Assembly: GCA_037441775.1 (NCBI GenBank)
Contig: JBBIRO010000007.1
Coordinates: 62,001-126,000 of the forward strand
DNA length: 64,000 nucleotides
From: CAMTWB01 sp037441775
Lineage (GTDB): Bacteria; Desulfobacterota; Syntrophia; Syntrophales; CAMTWB01
Reading direction: 5' to 3'
Position numbers and translations under genes: made by a program
In this document: in pieces, positions 18,847 through 26,974 of the stretch
Position numbering within the stretch: the stretch's first letter is position 1
Layout: every line of letters starts with the position of its first letter
The notes under the pieces: generated by a model
What the model was told of the DNA's origin: nothing
Database searches by the model: none
Seen by the model: the letters and a program-made list of their open reading frames with translations, nothing else

Positions 18847-19809
18847 TTATGATTTCGCGGCCGACCCCTTGTATATGTAGCGGTCAAACAGCCGGTGGAA
18901 GGGCGTCCAGTTGGAATTGTCGTCTGGCGATGCCTTGATGTATTCCTGAAAGGCGTTTATCTTGGCGTCCAGGTCGTCCACCATGTGAACTATTATGGCT
19001 TCGACGGTATTGGGAAGCTTGGGCGATCCGTATTCCAGCATCCCGTGGTGGCTCAAGATGAGGTGCTTCAATTCTATGGCCAGGCTCGCCGGAAATGATG
19101 GCAACCGGGCAATCCTTTCGGTAATCATTTCAGCGCCCATAACGATGTGACCGATCAGCCTTCCTTCGTCGCTGTAATCGATCAGGCGGTCATAATTGAA
19201 CTCGTAGATCTTCCCAAGATCATGCAAAATGCCGCCGGCCATGATCAGGTCCCGGTTCAATCCCTGGTAATGTCGGGTGACCTGATCCAGCAGGCGCACC
19301 ACCGAAAGGGTGTGCTCCAGAAGCCCTCCCAGATAAACATGATGAAATCCTTTGGCCGCCGGCGCAAGTTGGAAACGATTCCTGATTTCTTCATCGTCGA
19401 AAAGGGATTTAAGTAGGGCCGTCAAGTGCGGATTGCCGATATCATCTACGTATTTCATCAGCTCTGCCAGCATTAGGTTCGCGTCTTGTCGGGCTGTGGG
19501 CAAATAATCGCTAAGGTCGATCTCTTCCGGCAGCGATGTTTTGATTTCGGAAATGGAAAGCTGAAGGATATTTTTATAGCTCTGCGCCTGGGCTTTGATC
19601 AGGATGATGTCTCCTTTTTTGAACAGGCCGTCTAATTCGGCGGCGTTGTCCCAGACCTTGGCCTCCACCTGGCCGCTCTTGTCGCCCAGCTTCAGGTTTA
19701 GGTAGGGGGCTCCCTTTTGCGAATAGGCCAGGATTTTTTCTTTGACCAGGAAGCGCTCGCTTAGCCTGTCGCCCTTTTTGATATCGCTTACGTAAATTTG
19801 TTTCACCAC
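18847..19809 (-). CDS. YhaM-like 3'-5' exoribonuclease (OB fold plus HD domain)
   Basis: Protein of 320 residues with an N-terminal OB-type nucleic-acid-binding domain (about 12-90, with LNLKLGDKSGQVEAKVWD) and an HD phosphohydrolase domain (about 155-290). The HD domain shows LEHTLSV, GGILHDLGK, HHG and MVDDLDAK. This architecture is that of YhaM/CbfA exoribonucleases and their proteobacterial relatives. Substrate is inferred from family. It lies 15 nt downstream of selB on the same strand. Confidence 0.85.
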   Translation of the reverse strand: MVKQIYVSDIKKGDRLSERFLVKEKILAYSQKGAPYLNLKLGDKSGQVEAKVWDNAAELDGLFKKGDIILIKAQAQSYKNILQLSISEIKTSLPEEIDLSDYLPTARQDANLMLAELMKYVDDIGNPHLTALLKSLFDDEEIRNRFQLAPAAKGFHHVYLGGLLEHTLSVVRLLDQVTRHYQGLNRDLIMAGGILHDLGKIYEFNYDRLIDYSDEGRLIGHIVMGAEMITERIARLPSFPASLAIELKHLILSHHGMLEYGSPKLPNTVEAIIVHMVDDLDAKINAFQEYIKASPDDNSNWTPFHRLFDRYIYKGSAAKS

Positions 19810-19824
19810 GTTGATTGTTCCCTT

Positions 19825-21738
19825 CTACTTAGTTGATTTGAGAATGCGGTTATCTCCCGTCCGGATGGTGAACTTGATCAGGTCGAAGTACTCCATCAGG
19901 GGGATGACATATTTTCGGGAAAGACCGGTCAGCTCTTTGAAATCGGCCGGCGCCGCCTGACCCTTCTCCCGCAGGAGTTTAGCGTAGCGATTCTGCAGAT
20001 CTTCAAGCGCATTACGGTGGAGATAATAATTTTCCTTGATTCTAACCAGCAGCCCATCTTTGACTAAAAGCGGGAAAATCTTTTTCGCCATTTCCCGGCG
20101 TTCGGCAAATCCGGCCAAAACATCGCTTGTCTCCGGTGGAGTGAGCCCGCAGCGGAGATAGATTTGAAGGATTTCCTGTTTTGTATCCTCCGAATCGCGG
20201 TCCAGGTCGACAGTGTGGGCGGCCGATTTGACGGTACGTTGATCAATTGCGATCCGCCGCTGCTTTTCCAGGGCCTGCAGGGCCAAGTTGAACAGCCGGA
20301 TTGAGACGGAGACGCCGACGGAGTTGCGCAGCTCTTCCTTGGATATTCCTGGTTGCAGGGGAAATCTGCTATGGTAGTCAAGCAGATTGGCCAGGATTTT
20401 CCCCTGCATACCAAGAAAAGCGGCGGCGGATACCAACAGGGTGTCCTCCGGCTGGATTACAATTGCCTGCTTCCGGATCAGGATTGCTTCCACCAGGGGT
20501 CGCAGCGCCTTCTGATTAAGGCCTGTTTTGGCGGTAAGTTCTTTGATCCGCACCCCATCGTTTCCGGCGCGGTTTATCAGGACCAGCAGGCGCTCCTCGT
20601 TGCCGCCGTCTTTCAATACTTCAAGATTGTTTATGACGGACGAAAGGCGCCTTTTTAGTTTCCGAGCGGCCGGATCGATTATTATCCCTCCGCCGATGGT
20701 TGTAACCGGGGAATAGCTCCTAATTACAAACCTGTCCCGGGCCATGCAGGCGGCGGGCTGGCTTAGAAAGAGCTGGGCGTAGCAGGAGTCTCCCGGGGCG
20801 AGCTCCTCACGGTCGAACAGGTGCACGCGGGCCATGATTTCGCTGGTGCCGGTGTGAAACCTGACTAAGGCGCGATGTTTCAATCTCTGGCGCTTAAGGG
20901 GCAGATGGGTCAGGTAAATATCTAATCTTCGGGCTGCTTTTAGATATCCGGGCTGGGCTACAACATCTCCCCGGTTGATTTTTTCCTTTTCGATCCCCTG
21001 GATATTAAGCGCTGCCCGTTGCCCCAATTGGGCCTGCACCGCCGGTTGATTATAAACCTGAAGGCCCCGGATCTTTGCCGCAAGCCCGGAAGGCAATATT
21101 TCCACGGAGTCGCCGGGGCGGACTGTACCCGAAATTAGCGTTCCGGTGACCACGGTGCCGAAACCTTTCATCGTGAAGACGCGGTCCACCGGAAGTCGCA
21201 TGACGCCGCAATCGTGACCCTCTTCAACTCGTGAGGCTATTTGATCGAGGGCGGCGACAAACTCGGTAAGTCCTTGACCCGTTGCCGCCGATACGGGTAT
21301 TAGCGGCGCTCCATCAAGCACCGAACCCTGGAGAAAGTCGCTAACGTCAGACTTGACCATTTCCAGCCAGTCGTCATCCACCAGGTCAATCTTGGTCAGC
21401 GCCACCAGCCCTCTGTTGATCCCCAAAAGCGAACAAATATCGAGATGCTCCCTGGTTTGTGGCATTACTCCCTCGTCGGCGGCAATTACCAAAACCAGAA
21501 TATCGATGCCGGTCGCGCCGGCCACCATCGTCCGCACCAGGCGCTCGTGGCCCGGAACATCGACCACACCGATTTTTTGGCCGCGAGGCAGGGTAAAGTG
21601 GGCGAATCCCAGTTCAATGGTGATTCCCCGCTCCTTCTCCTCTTTCAAGCGGTCGCAATCAATACCCGTTAAGGCCTTGATCAGGGAAGTCTTGCCGTGG
21701 TCCACGTGGCCGGCGGTGCCCAGGATGATATGTTTCAT
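19825..21738 (-). CDS. selB: Selenocysteine-specific translation elongation factor SelB
   Basis: GTPase that delivers selenocysteyl-tRNA to UGA codons marked by a SECIS hairpin. It has 637 residues. GHVDHGKT (G1, residues 10-17), DVPGHE (G3) and TKID (G4) are at the N-terminus. EF-Tu-like domains 2 and 3 follow, then winged-helix repeats (about 380-637) for mRNA binding. It shows that the organism decodes selenocysteine. selA, selD, tRNA-Sec and any obvious in-frame-UGA gene are not in this window. Confidence 0.96.
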   Translation of the reverse strand: MKHIILGTAGHVDHGKTSLIKALTGIDCDRLKEEKERGITIELGFAHFTLPRGQKIGVVDVPGHERLVRTMVAGATGIDILVLVIAADEGVMPQTREHLDICSLLGINRGLVALTKIDLVDDDWLEMVKSDVSDFLQGSVLDGAPLIPVSAATGQGLTEFVAALDQIASRVEEGHDCGVMRLPVDRVFTMKGFGTVVTGTLISGTVRPGDSVEILPSGLAAKIRGLQVYNQPAVQAQLGQRAALNIQGIEKEKINRGDVVAQPGYLKAARRLDIYLTHLPLKRQRLKHRALVRFHTGTSEIMARVHLFDREELAPGDSCYAQLFLSQPAACMARDRFVIRSYSPVTTIGGGIIIDPAARKLKRRLSSVINNLEVLKDGGNEERLLVLINRAGNDGVRIKELTAKTGLNQKALRPLVEAILIRKQAIVIQPEDTLLVSAAAFLGMQGKILANLLDYHSRFPLQPGISKEELRNSVGVSVSIRLFNLALQALEKQRRIAIDQRTVKSAAHTVDLDRDSEDTKQEILQIYLRCGLTPPETSDVLAGFAERREMAKKIFPLLVKDGLLVRIKENYYLHRNALEDLQNRYAKLLREKGQAAPADFKELTGLSRKYVIPLMEYFDLIKFTIRTGDNRILKSTK

Positions 21739-21923
21739 GGGAAGCTAGATAACAAAGTGGGGCTTATTTAACAACCGCAAAGATACGTTCGGGGTAACGA
21801 TTCGTGGTCTTTAGGTCGGTCAAATTTTGCCGATTGAACCGGCGGATTTAGAATATCATTCATTTCCCTGGGCGCCCGAAGAGTCGGCGCTAGGTGGGGC
21901 CTGGCATCCGGGCGACCATTATT

Positions 21924-22126
21924 ATGGATCTGATGCGTCTGATCGACGAGATTCATCTGTTCTATCCGTTTTGTGTCAGTTGTAAGATTCGCGACCTGCT
22001 CTGGTCGAGCGGCTATGATGTGGTTCGGGATAAAGTTCGCCGTTTGATGTTTCGCATGGGCACAGAGGCGCTTATGTGAAACCGAGGCTGTCGCTGGCTC
22101 ATCCAGGGCATGCTATCTATCCTTAT
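21924..22126 (+). pseudogene. IS3-family transposase (OrfB) remnant with frameshift
   Basis: The frame from 21924 reads MDLMRLIDEIHLFYPF, then KIRDLLWSSGYDVVRDKVRR and LMFRMGTEAL. This is the helical N-terminal part of an IS3-group integrase-type transposase (family LMRLIDELHLKHPFYGSR). At about 22075 a one-base loss shifts the frame; the match continues as VKPRLSLAHPGHAIYPY to 22126, then stops. The DDE catalytic core is absent, so this is dead. No terminal inverted repeats were found. Confidence 0.75.
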
Positions 22127-22480
22127 CAGTCCCGCATCTTCCCTGTTTCGGCGGCTTCCAATCCCCGTTTTTGTAGGCACCGCGGTAGAAGACGAAATCC
22201 AGCGCCTCCTGCCGGACAGCCGGCAGATCGAAACCCGCGCCGTCGTCCCGGATGGTCAGCCGCAGCCATCGGCTCTATCCGCTTGAAGAGCCGTCGTCCA
22301 AAATCGCAAAGCGAGAGATGAAAAATCAGTTTCCCCGCCGGCAAAACCGCGTATCATAAAAGCTATCGCCGCAGAAAGGCGAGCAATAATAGAGCCTATA
22401 AATTCGGTCGCCGGTTGTCTTACAAAGGGTGAAACAGGCAGTAAGACTATCTTTTGATGCTGCGGCCGGATGGCTGCTGT
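22127..22480. other. Decayed intergenic region downstream of pilX
   Basis: No intact gene. The minus strand carries an open stretch that includes RLTIRDDGAGFDLPAV, resembling the ATP-binding G1 box of a sensor kinase, without the rest of a kinase. It directly abuts the IS3 remnant. The stretch 22360-22450 contains short inverted repeats (GTCTTAC/GTAAGAC). I see no confident RNA gene or terminator. Confidence 0.4.
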
Positions 22481-23695
22481 CTAGAAACCAAAGCGGCGCC
22501 AACTGGTCTTGACAAAGGGCAGGGCGTTTGTATTGTTGTCCAGCGCTGCGGCATTGTAGGTGATATCGGAGGTGCCCCCGCCGGAGGTGTCATAATTAGG
22601 GTTGCCCCAGGCGTCGTCGGCCGTATTGAGAATGTTATCCGGGCCGGCGATGTTGGCGGAAAAAACACTGCCGTGGATCAGGCCGTTTCCCCCGCCGTAG
22701 CGTTCGATACTGCCCTTGCCGATCGCCAGAATCAGGCCGTTGTAATCAAAGTTTCCGTGGACGCGTAGATTGCCGGTACAGATGATGATCCCGGCGCCGG
22801 ATACCGGGCCGATAGTCAGATCGCCGTTGATAAAAACCACTTTGGGATTCGCGACGCTGCCCCAGGTAAACCCCGGCGCCGCGGTGGAGGTAAAGTCGGC
22901 CAGAGCGGCAAGCGATGAGGTTAGTGTTTTAAGCCCCGCCAAATCGTTCCAGGGGTAGGAGAAAGTAGCTTGGGCGACACAGGGGGTAGGGGGGACGCAA
23001 TTGCCTATGTAGGCGTTCGGTTTGGGAATCCCCGCAACAACACTATTCAAAGACGCTGCCGAATTGACGGCGACCGCCGGCTTGTTCATGCCGTGGATGA
23101 CCTGGGCGGAGCTGCTGCCGCCCGCAAAAGCAACATTTGGTCCCGGCAAAACGATGGCCCCCGGAAGGTCCGGGGGGATTAAGCGACGGACGGTCACCTG
23201 GACGGCGGCTACCGCATTCAGGGGGCCCAAACCGAACGCGGTTAAGGTAAGGGTGGAATTAGAATCTGCCGTGCTGGTGACGCCTTCCTCACGATCATTG
23301 TTTAAGTAGACCCGATATGTCCCCGCACCAAAATTGGTGGTCGGGGCAAAGGGAACGTCGTCTGAGACGAAGGTGCGGTTGCCGTAAAAATTATTAAAGT
23401 TGTTGCTGTTGGTCAGGTTGCCGTCCGGACCACGGGAGGCAATCAGGAGGGAAGAAAGGCTCGAACCGGCGGCCACGGTCTGACGGAGCTGCTCCCGGGC
23501 CGCCTCCGTGCCGGCTTCAGCGATATGAAACGCGACATTGTTGGCCCGGTAATTGGCACTGATTTTGAGGTCGGTGGTGCTGGTAAGCACGGCGGTGGTT
23601 CCAATCAGCATCAGCACCGAGATCAAAAGGAGCCCCACCACCAGGACCATTCCCCGGTCATCGATATGGTAGCTACTAGATCTCATTTTTCCCAT
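22481..23695 (-). CDS. pilX: PilX-like type IV pilus minor component
   Basis: Membrane-anchored pilus assembly protein of 404 residues. The N-terminus has a polar stretch, then RGMVLVVGLLLISVLMLIG, a PilX-type transmembrane helix, then ANNVAFHIAEAGTEAAREQL. The large Gly/Asn-rich C-terminal part is variable. Start chosen at 23695 because AAGGAG lies 8 nt upstream, inside the end of pilW. Last gene of the four-gene minor pilin cluster; a pilY1 gene that often follows is absent. Confidence 0.82.
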   Translation of the reverse strand: MGKMRSSSYHIDDRGMVLVVGLLLISVLMLIGTTAVLTSTTDLKISANYRANNVAFHIAEAGTEAAREQLRQTVAAGSSLSSLLIASRGPDGNLTNSNNFNNFYGNRTFVSDDVPFAPTTNFGAGTYRVYLNNDREEGVTSTADSNSTLTLTAFGLGPLNAVAAVQVTVRRLIPPDLPGAIVLPGPNVAFAGGSSSAQVIHGMNKPAVAVNSAASLNSVVAGIPKPNAYIGNCVPPTPCVAQATFSYPWNDLAGLKTLTSSLAALADFTSTAAPGFTWGSVANPKVVFINGDLTIGPVSGAGIIICTGNLRVHGNFDYNGLILAIGKGSIERYGGGNGLIHGSVFSANIAGPDNILNTADDAWGNPNYDTSGGGTSDITYNAAALDNNTNALPFVKTSWRRFGF

Positions 23696-23712
23696 AAAGC
23701 CTTCTCCTTGCA

Positions 23713-24336
23713 TCATAAGGCAAGATTTCTGGGGGTGACGCGGGATACGAGCGTTAGTGTCCGGTAGCCGTTATTCAAAGGATATGAGGGATCCGGTTTG
23801 GCCGTTCTGCCGGTGATAGTAACGGTTATTACCCGGTTTCCCGTTCCGTATGCAAAGCTCAGAGCGGTGATGTTTTCGGCGACCGGCTGGTTAGCAGCGC
23901 CGGCGGTTGACTTTCTTCCCAGCCTTTGCGCCCCTCCCGAGGTATAGAGCGAATAGGTGATATTTTCATTAGAATCGTTCGTATCGCCGTCCGGAGGCCC
24001 GTTTCCGGTATTATCAGTAATGTCGAGGGTGAAGTTGATGGAATTGGAAGCGGCGCTGACAATTCCCGCCCCGGAAGTTCCTGTTGGATTGTACCCCGCC
24101 ATGCCAATCTCACGGGTCATCATTTCCATGGCGGCTCTTAAACTCTGCTGCAATTCCACGTAATCTTCCTGTGTTGTAAAAATCTTGTGCTGCACCGTAA
24201 AAACACTATACATCGCGCCTAGAACAACCAGGCCTACGGCCATGGCGATCATCAGCTCCACCAGAGAAAAGCCGTCTCTGTTGTTCCGCAAGTTATTGTT
24301 AGTGGTTCGATTGTTTTCCGCGCGACGAATTTTCAT
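23713..24336 (-). CDS. pilW: PilW-like minor pilin
   Basis: Type IV prepilin-like protein of 207 residues. DGFSLVELMIAMAVGLVVLG is a class III signal with cleavage expected after the Gly and a Glu at position +5. MEMMTREIGMAGYNPTGT is typical of PilW. The short basic leader is cut by prepilin peptidase, and the protein should prime or regulate pilus assembly in the inner membrane/periplasm. It follows pilV by 10 nt. Confidence 0.88.
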   Translation of the reverse strand: MKIRRAENNRTTNNNLRNNRDGFSLVELMIAMAVGLVVLGAMYSVFTVQHKIFTTQEDYVELQQSLRAAMEMMTREIGMAGYNPTGTSGAGIVSAASNSINFTLDITDNTGNGPPDGDTNDSNENITYSLYTSGGAQRLGRKSTAGAANQPVAENITALSFAYGTGNRVITVTITGRTAKPDPSYPLNNGYRTLTLVSRVTPRNLAL

Positions 24337-24346
24337 GAGTACTCAA

Positions 24347-24751
24347 TCATCTGGCCGTAATGCTCCTGATCGTCACATTGCGGGCTGCCCCCTGCCAATT
24401 CCAATTGACCTGCACTTCGATGTTTCTTAGGTTGGCGTTTGCGGGATTGGTGGTAATGGTCCAGACTCTCGTGTAGAAGCCGGAATCGGAAGCTACCGAG
24501 TCGCTGCCCGAAGTCAAGTTAGTGAAAGCCGTATTCTTCAACTGCTCCATCTGATCATTGGCGATGGTGGTTGCCGTGGTAACCGTCCTGCTGAAAAAGT
24601 TGCCCTTGACAACCATGGCGGTGACCGATGTAAGTCCCAGAAGCGCGATGGTAAGGATAGCCATCGCCACCACAATTTCGATCAGGGTAAAGCCCCTGCT
24701 TTCGCCGCCGCTAAAAGCCGTCGCGTTCTTTGGTGCCGCGTGATATTTCAT
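24347..24751 (-). CDS. pilV: PilV-like minor pilin
   Basis: Prepilin of 134 residues with RGFTLIEIVVAMAILTIALL as class III signal and helix, then TTATTIANDQMEQLKNTAF, the PilV hallmark. The ATG is preceded by AGGAGGTATCTTTAG. It lies 179 nt downstream of fimT; that gap holds no recognisable gene. Part of the minor pilin set that forms the pilus tip in type IVa systems. Confidence 0.87.
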   Translation of the reverse strand: MKYHAAPKNATAFSGGESRGFTLIEIVVAMAILTIALLGLTSVTAMVVKGNFFSRTVTTATTIANDQMEQLKNTAFTNLTSGSDSVASDSGFYTRVWTITTNPANANLRNIEVQVNWNWQGAARNVTIRSITAR

Positions 24752-24930
24752 CTAAAGATACCTCCTGAAACAGCCGCTGCGACTGGTCAAGGCCGCGCCT
24801 TCGCGCTTTGCTTCCCAAGATTTCCGGGGATGATTCGGACCTTTTCACCTGCCATATTCATTGCACCATCGGGGCGTCAGGGATTCCTGGTAATTTCTTA
24901 ATATCTCAAAACGCTGCCCGGCAACGTAAG

Positions 24931-25392
24931 TTATTCAATCCTGGCCCGTCCCGTAACGGCTAAAACGACATTTCTTGAGCCGCTCAAATTAGAAAGGGTG
25001 ATCGTTGCTAGGTTTGCGGCCGTTCCCTTTGGCAAGAAAACCGGGTTGTTGTTGGCGACCATCGTGACGTCAGAGTAGGTTGATTGAATGTCTTTTATCT
25101 GTGTCGCCTCTCCAGAGTCGGCCACGCCGTTGTTGTTGTCATCGTCTAAAATCTGATAACGCTTGGAATCGAGGAAAAAAACACGGAAATTGTTGTTATG
25201 CGTGACCGCCTGCATCCTGGCCGCCATCAAATCCGACATGATCATTCGGGCCGCCCCGTTCAACCTGCGTTGCTGCATAAAGGTAAGATAACTGGGGACG
25301 GCGATGGCCATCATAAACCCTATGATTGTAATGACCATCAGGGTCTCTAACAGGGTGAACCCTTTTTTTTCAGAAATAACCACGAGAATCAC
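24931..25392 (-). CDS. FimT/GspH-like pseudopilin
   Basis: Prepilin of up to 153 residues. KGFTLLETLMVITIIGFMMA is the signal/helix, AARMIMSDLMAARMQAVTHN the conserved GspH segment, and an Asp/Asn-rich DDDNNNGVADSGEA calcium-binding-like loop follows. The start is uncertain: GTG at 25392 or a GTG three codons later, neither with a clear ribosome-binding site. First gene after a sigma-54-type promoter at 25423-25439. Confidence 0.82.
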   Translation of the reverse strand: MILVVISEKKGFTLLETLMVITIIGFMMAIAVPSYLTFMQQRRLNGAARMIMSDLMAARMQAVTHNNNFRVFFLDSKRYQILDDDNNNGVADSGEATQIKDIQSTYSDVTMVANNNPVFLPKGTAANLATITLSNLSGSRNVVLAVTGRARIE

Positions 25393-25422
25393 CGGGCAGC
25401 GAAATGTGTGATAACCTGAATC

Positions 25423-25439
25423 AGCAAGTACTGTGCCAA
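25423..25439 (-). promoter_or_regulatory. Sigma-54 (RpoN) promoter of the minor pilin cluster
   Basis: Minus strand TTGGCACAGTACTTGCT. It matches the -24/-12 consensus TGGCACG-N4-TTGC at all but one fixed base, with the required 10 nt between GG and GC. The predicted start is near 25412, about 20 nt before fimT. RpoN with PilR-type activators is an established control of type IV pilin genes. Confidence 0.8.
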
Positions 25440-25755
25440 GCTTTCCCGGTTGTTCCGGCCGGGAATGCTGGCGGCAGGAGGCTGATTATATTATGATTTC
25501 TCCCAAATATTTTATTGCGGCAGTTTAGCGGCAATAATTTTTTAAGTGATAATTCCATAATCCCGGTGATATTTACCCAAAAGGGTTTAATTGCCGAACG
25601 GGGCCGAATGTCCGCCCTTAAGGCTGGTCTATATCTTTTCTAACATGCTATTTTCGGTGTCCTCTACAACAACGGGATGCTGGAAAAAAGACTGGTTAGC
25701 TCATTCTAAACATAATATGCAATACGCTGTCAAACAAAGAAATAACAATTTATTC

Positions 25756-25784
25756 TTGACAGGGATATATTGAACTTGTATAGC
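25756..25784 (+). promoter_or_regulatory. Sigma-70-type promoter of rpsT
   Basis: TTGACA (25756-25761), 17 nt, TATAGC (25779-25784), about 30 nt before the ribosome-binding site of rpsT. The rest of the 25393-25819 gap holds only this and the divergent sigma-54 site; no other feature is visible. Confidence 0.7.
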
Positions 25785-25819
25785 ATGTTCCCAACATTTC
25801 GCAGACAGGAGGGTAATTT

Positions 25820-26083
25820 TTGGCAACCAATAAATCAGCAATGAAAAGAAGTAGACAAGCTGACAATAGCAAACGGCGTAACGCGTCAGCAAAGTCCCAG
25901 GTAAAAACAGCAACCAAGGATGTTTTAAACGTTTTGGAAAGTGGCGACAAGGGAGCATCCCTCCAGGCGCTGGCTAAGGCCATTCCTACGTTGAATAAGG
26001 CCGCGGCCAAAGGTGTTTTTCACAAGAAGACCATCTCACGGAAAATCTCACGGCTTACCAGGAAGTTAAACTCGCTTCAATAG
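25820..26083 (+). CDS. rpsT: 30S ribosomal protein S20
   Basis: Small-subunit protein of 87 residues, rich in Lys and Arg, with ATNKSAMKRSRQ at the N-terminus and KGVFHKKTISRKISRLTRK near the C-terminus. The start is TTG, preceded by AGGAGGGTAATTT; no ATG lies nearby. UUG is also the start of rpsT in Escherichia coli, where it is linked to autogenous translational control. The gene stands alone and converges on lptE. Confidence 0.96.
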   Translation: MATNKSAMKRSRQADNSKRRNASAKSQVKTATKDVLNVLESGDKGASLQALAKAIPTLNKAAAKGVFHKKTISRKISRLTRKLNSLQ

Positions 26084-26118
26084 GAACGGCACGCCTGCTT
26101 TCATCGTTTCAGCAATAA

Positions 26119-26257
26119 TGACGACTTCGTAAAAAGTCCTCACGGGCATGACAAAAAGTGAGGTTTCCCGATTTTTTACGAGTTCGTTACTAATGACGAC
26201 GCGGTCAAAAGTCAAAAAGTTCCCGCTCCCTTGAGGAAATAGGGTTTGCGGTGATGG
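26119..26257. repeat. Dispersed inverted-repeat element plus REP-like unit between rpsT and lptE
   Basis: Left end TGACGACTTCGTAAAAAGTC (26119-26138) faces right end GATTTTTTACGAGTTCGTTA (26170-26189), giving a 71-bp element with imperfect terminal inverted repeats. It is followed by the inverted CCGTAAACCCTC-type unit (26226-26257). Neither part codes for protein. Confidence 0.75.
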
Positions 26258-26351
26258 TGCTTGTCGTGGCCATATCAGGTATTTATTTCACCCTCTCCCT
26301 TATCACCTCGCACCAGCGGGGGGGGAAGCGGAATTTCGTAGCATTCTGTTA

Positions 26352-26891
26352 TCAAAACCCGGACATCATCAACTGGTATGCCCGTTCGCTTAAATCCCTA
26401 TTTAACCTAAGCAATGCGTCTTTCCTGTTCTTGCTGGTAATTTCGCTGTTGCGGTCGATCAGATATTCCGTTGTCCCGGCGATGTTTCTTGCGCTCCAGA
26501 GAACCTGCTTGCCATCCTGCCGGATGAAGGCCAGGTCGAGCGCCATGGTTATCCTTTCCTCCAATGCCTGACTGTCCTTGCCGGCAGTCAGGTGAGTGGT
26601 GGCGATACTCAAGATGGAACCGGTCAGGATGGCGTGGGCGTTAGCCTTGTCGGCGGCCAGCCGGAATCTCTGGCTTCTGGTAAAGAGATCGCCGAATGAG
26701 GCGCGGAATTGGTCCTCAATATTGGCCTCGCTGGTCTGGTTGGCAAAGTTTTCAATGAAAACAGTCTTGATTTGGGCGTCAATGTTCTGGCCGGAAGGCT
26801 GGAAGCGATACCCGCAGCCCGTAAACATTAAGATCACGAGACAAAGAGCCAAGTATGGAGCAGGCTTAAGACAGCAATTATTTCTGGTCAT
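26352..26891 (-). CDS. lptE: LPS-assembly lipoprotein LptE-like
   Basis: Predicted outer-membrane lipoprotein of 179 residues that would plug the LptD lipopolysaccharide translocon. The start at 26891 gives a signal peptide ending in the lipobox MFTGC, followed by GYRFQPSG, the LptE hallmark. IKTVFIENFANQT is also conserved. AGGGA lies upstream. The longer frame to 26978 would put the lipobox too far in. It follows leuS, as is usual. A holA gene often found next is missing; repeats and convergent rpsT take its place. Confidence 0.85.
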   Translation of the reverse strand: MTRNNCCLKPAPYLALCLVILMFTGCGYRFQPSGQNIDAQIKTVFIENFANQTSEANIEDQFRASFGDLFTRSQRFRLAADKANAHAILTGSILSIATTHLTAGKDSQALEERITMALDLAFIRQDGKQVLWSARNIAGTTEYLIDRNSEITSKNRKDALLRLNRDLSERAYQLMMSGF

Positions 26892-26974
26892 GGAAACATA
26901 TCCCTGATGCTTCTTGGCTATTGTTCGGGTATAACTTGCATAGCCGGGATCCCGTGCTCCAGACGCTGGAAATT

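Noticed and set aside
22360..22450. Cyclic-dinucleotide (GEMM-type) riboswitch near pilX
   Set aside because: There is only a loose resemblance (GCAGAAAGGCGAGCAA). The region is downstream of the pilin genes and lacks the conserved core.
21739..22480. tRNA-Sec gene beside selB
   Set aside because: No T-loop sequence of the GGTTCGAATC kind or long variable arm was seen on either strand.
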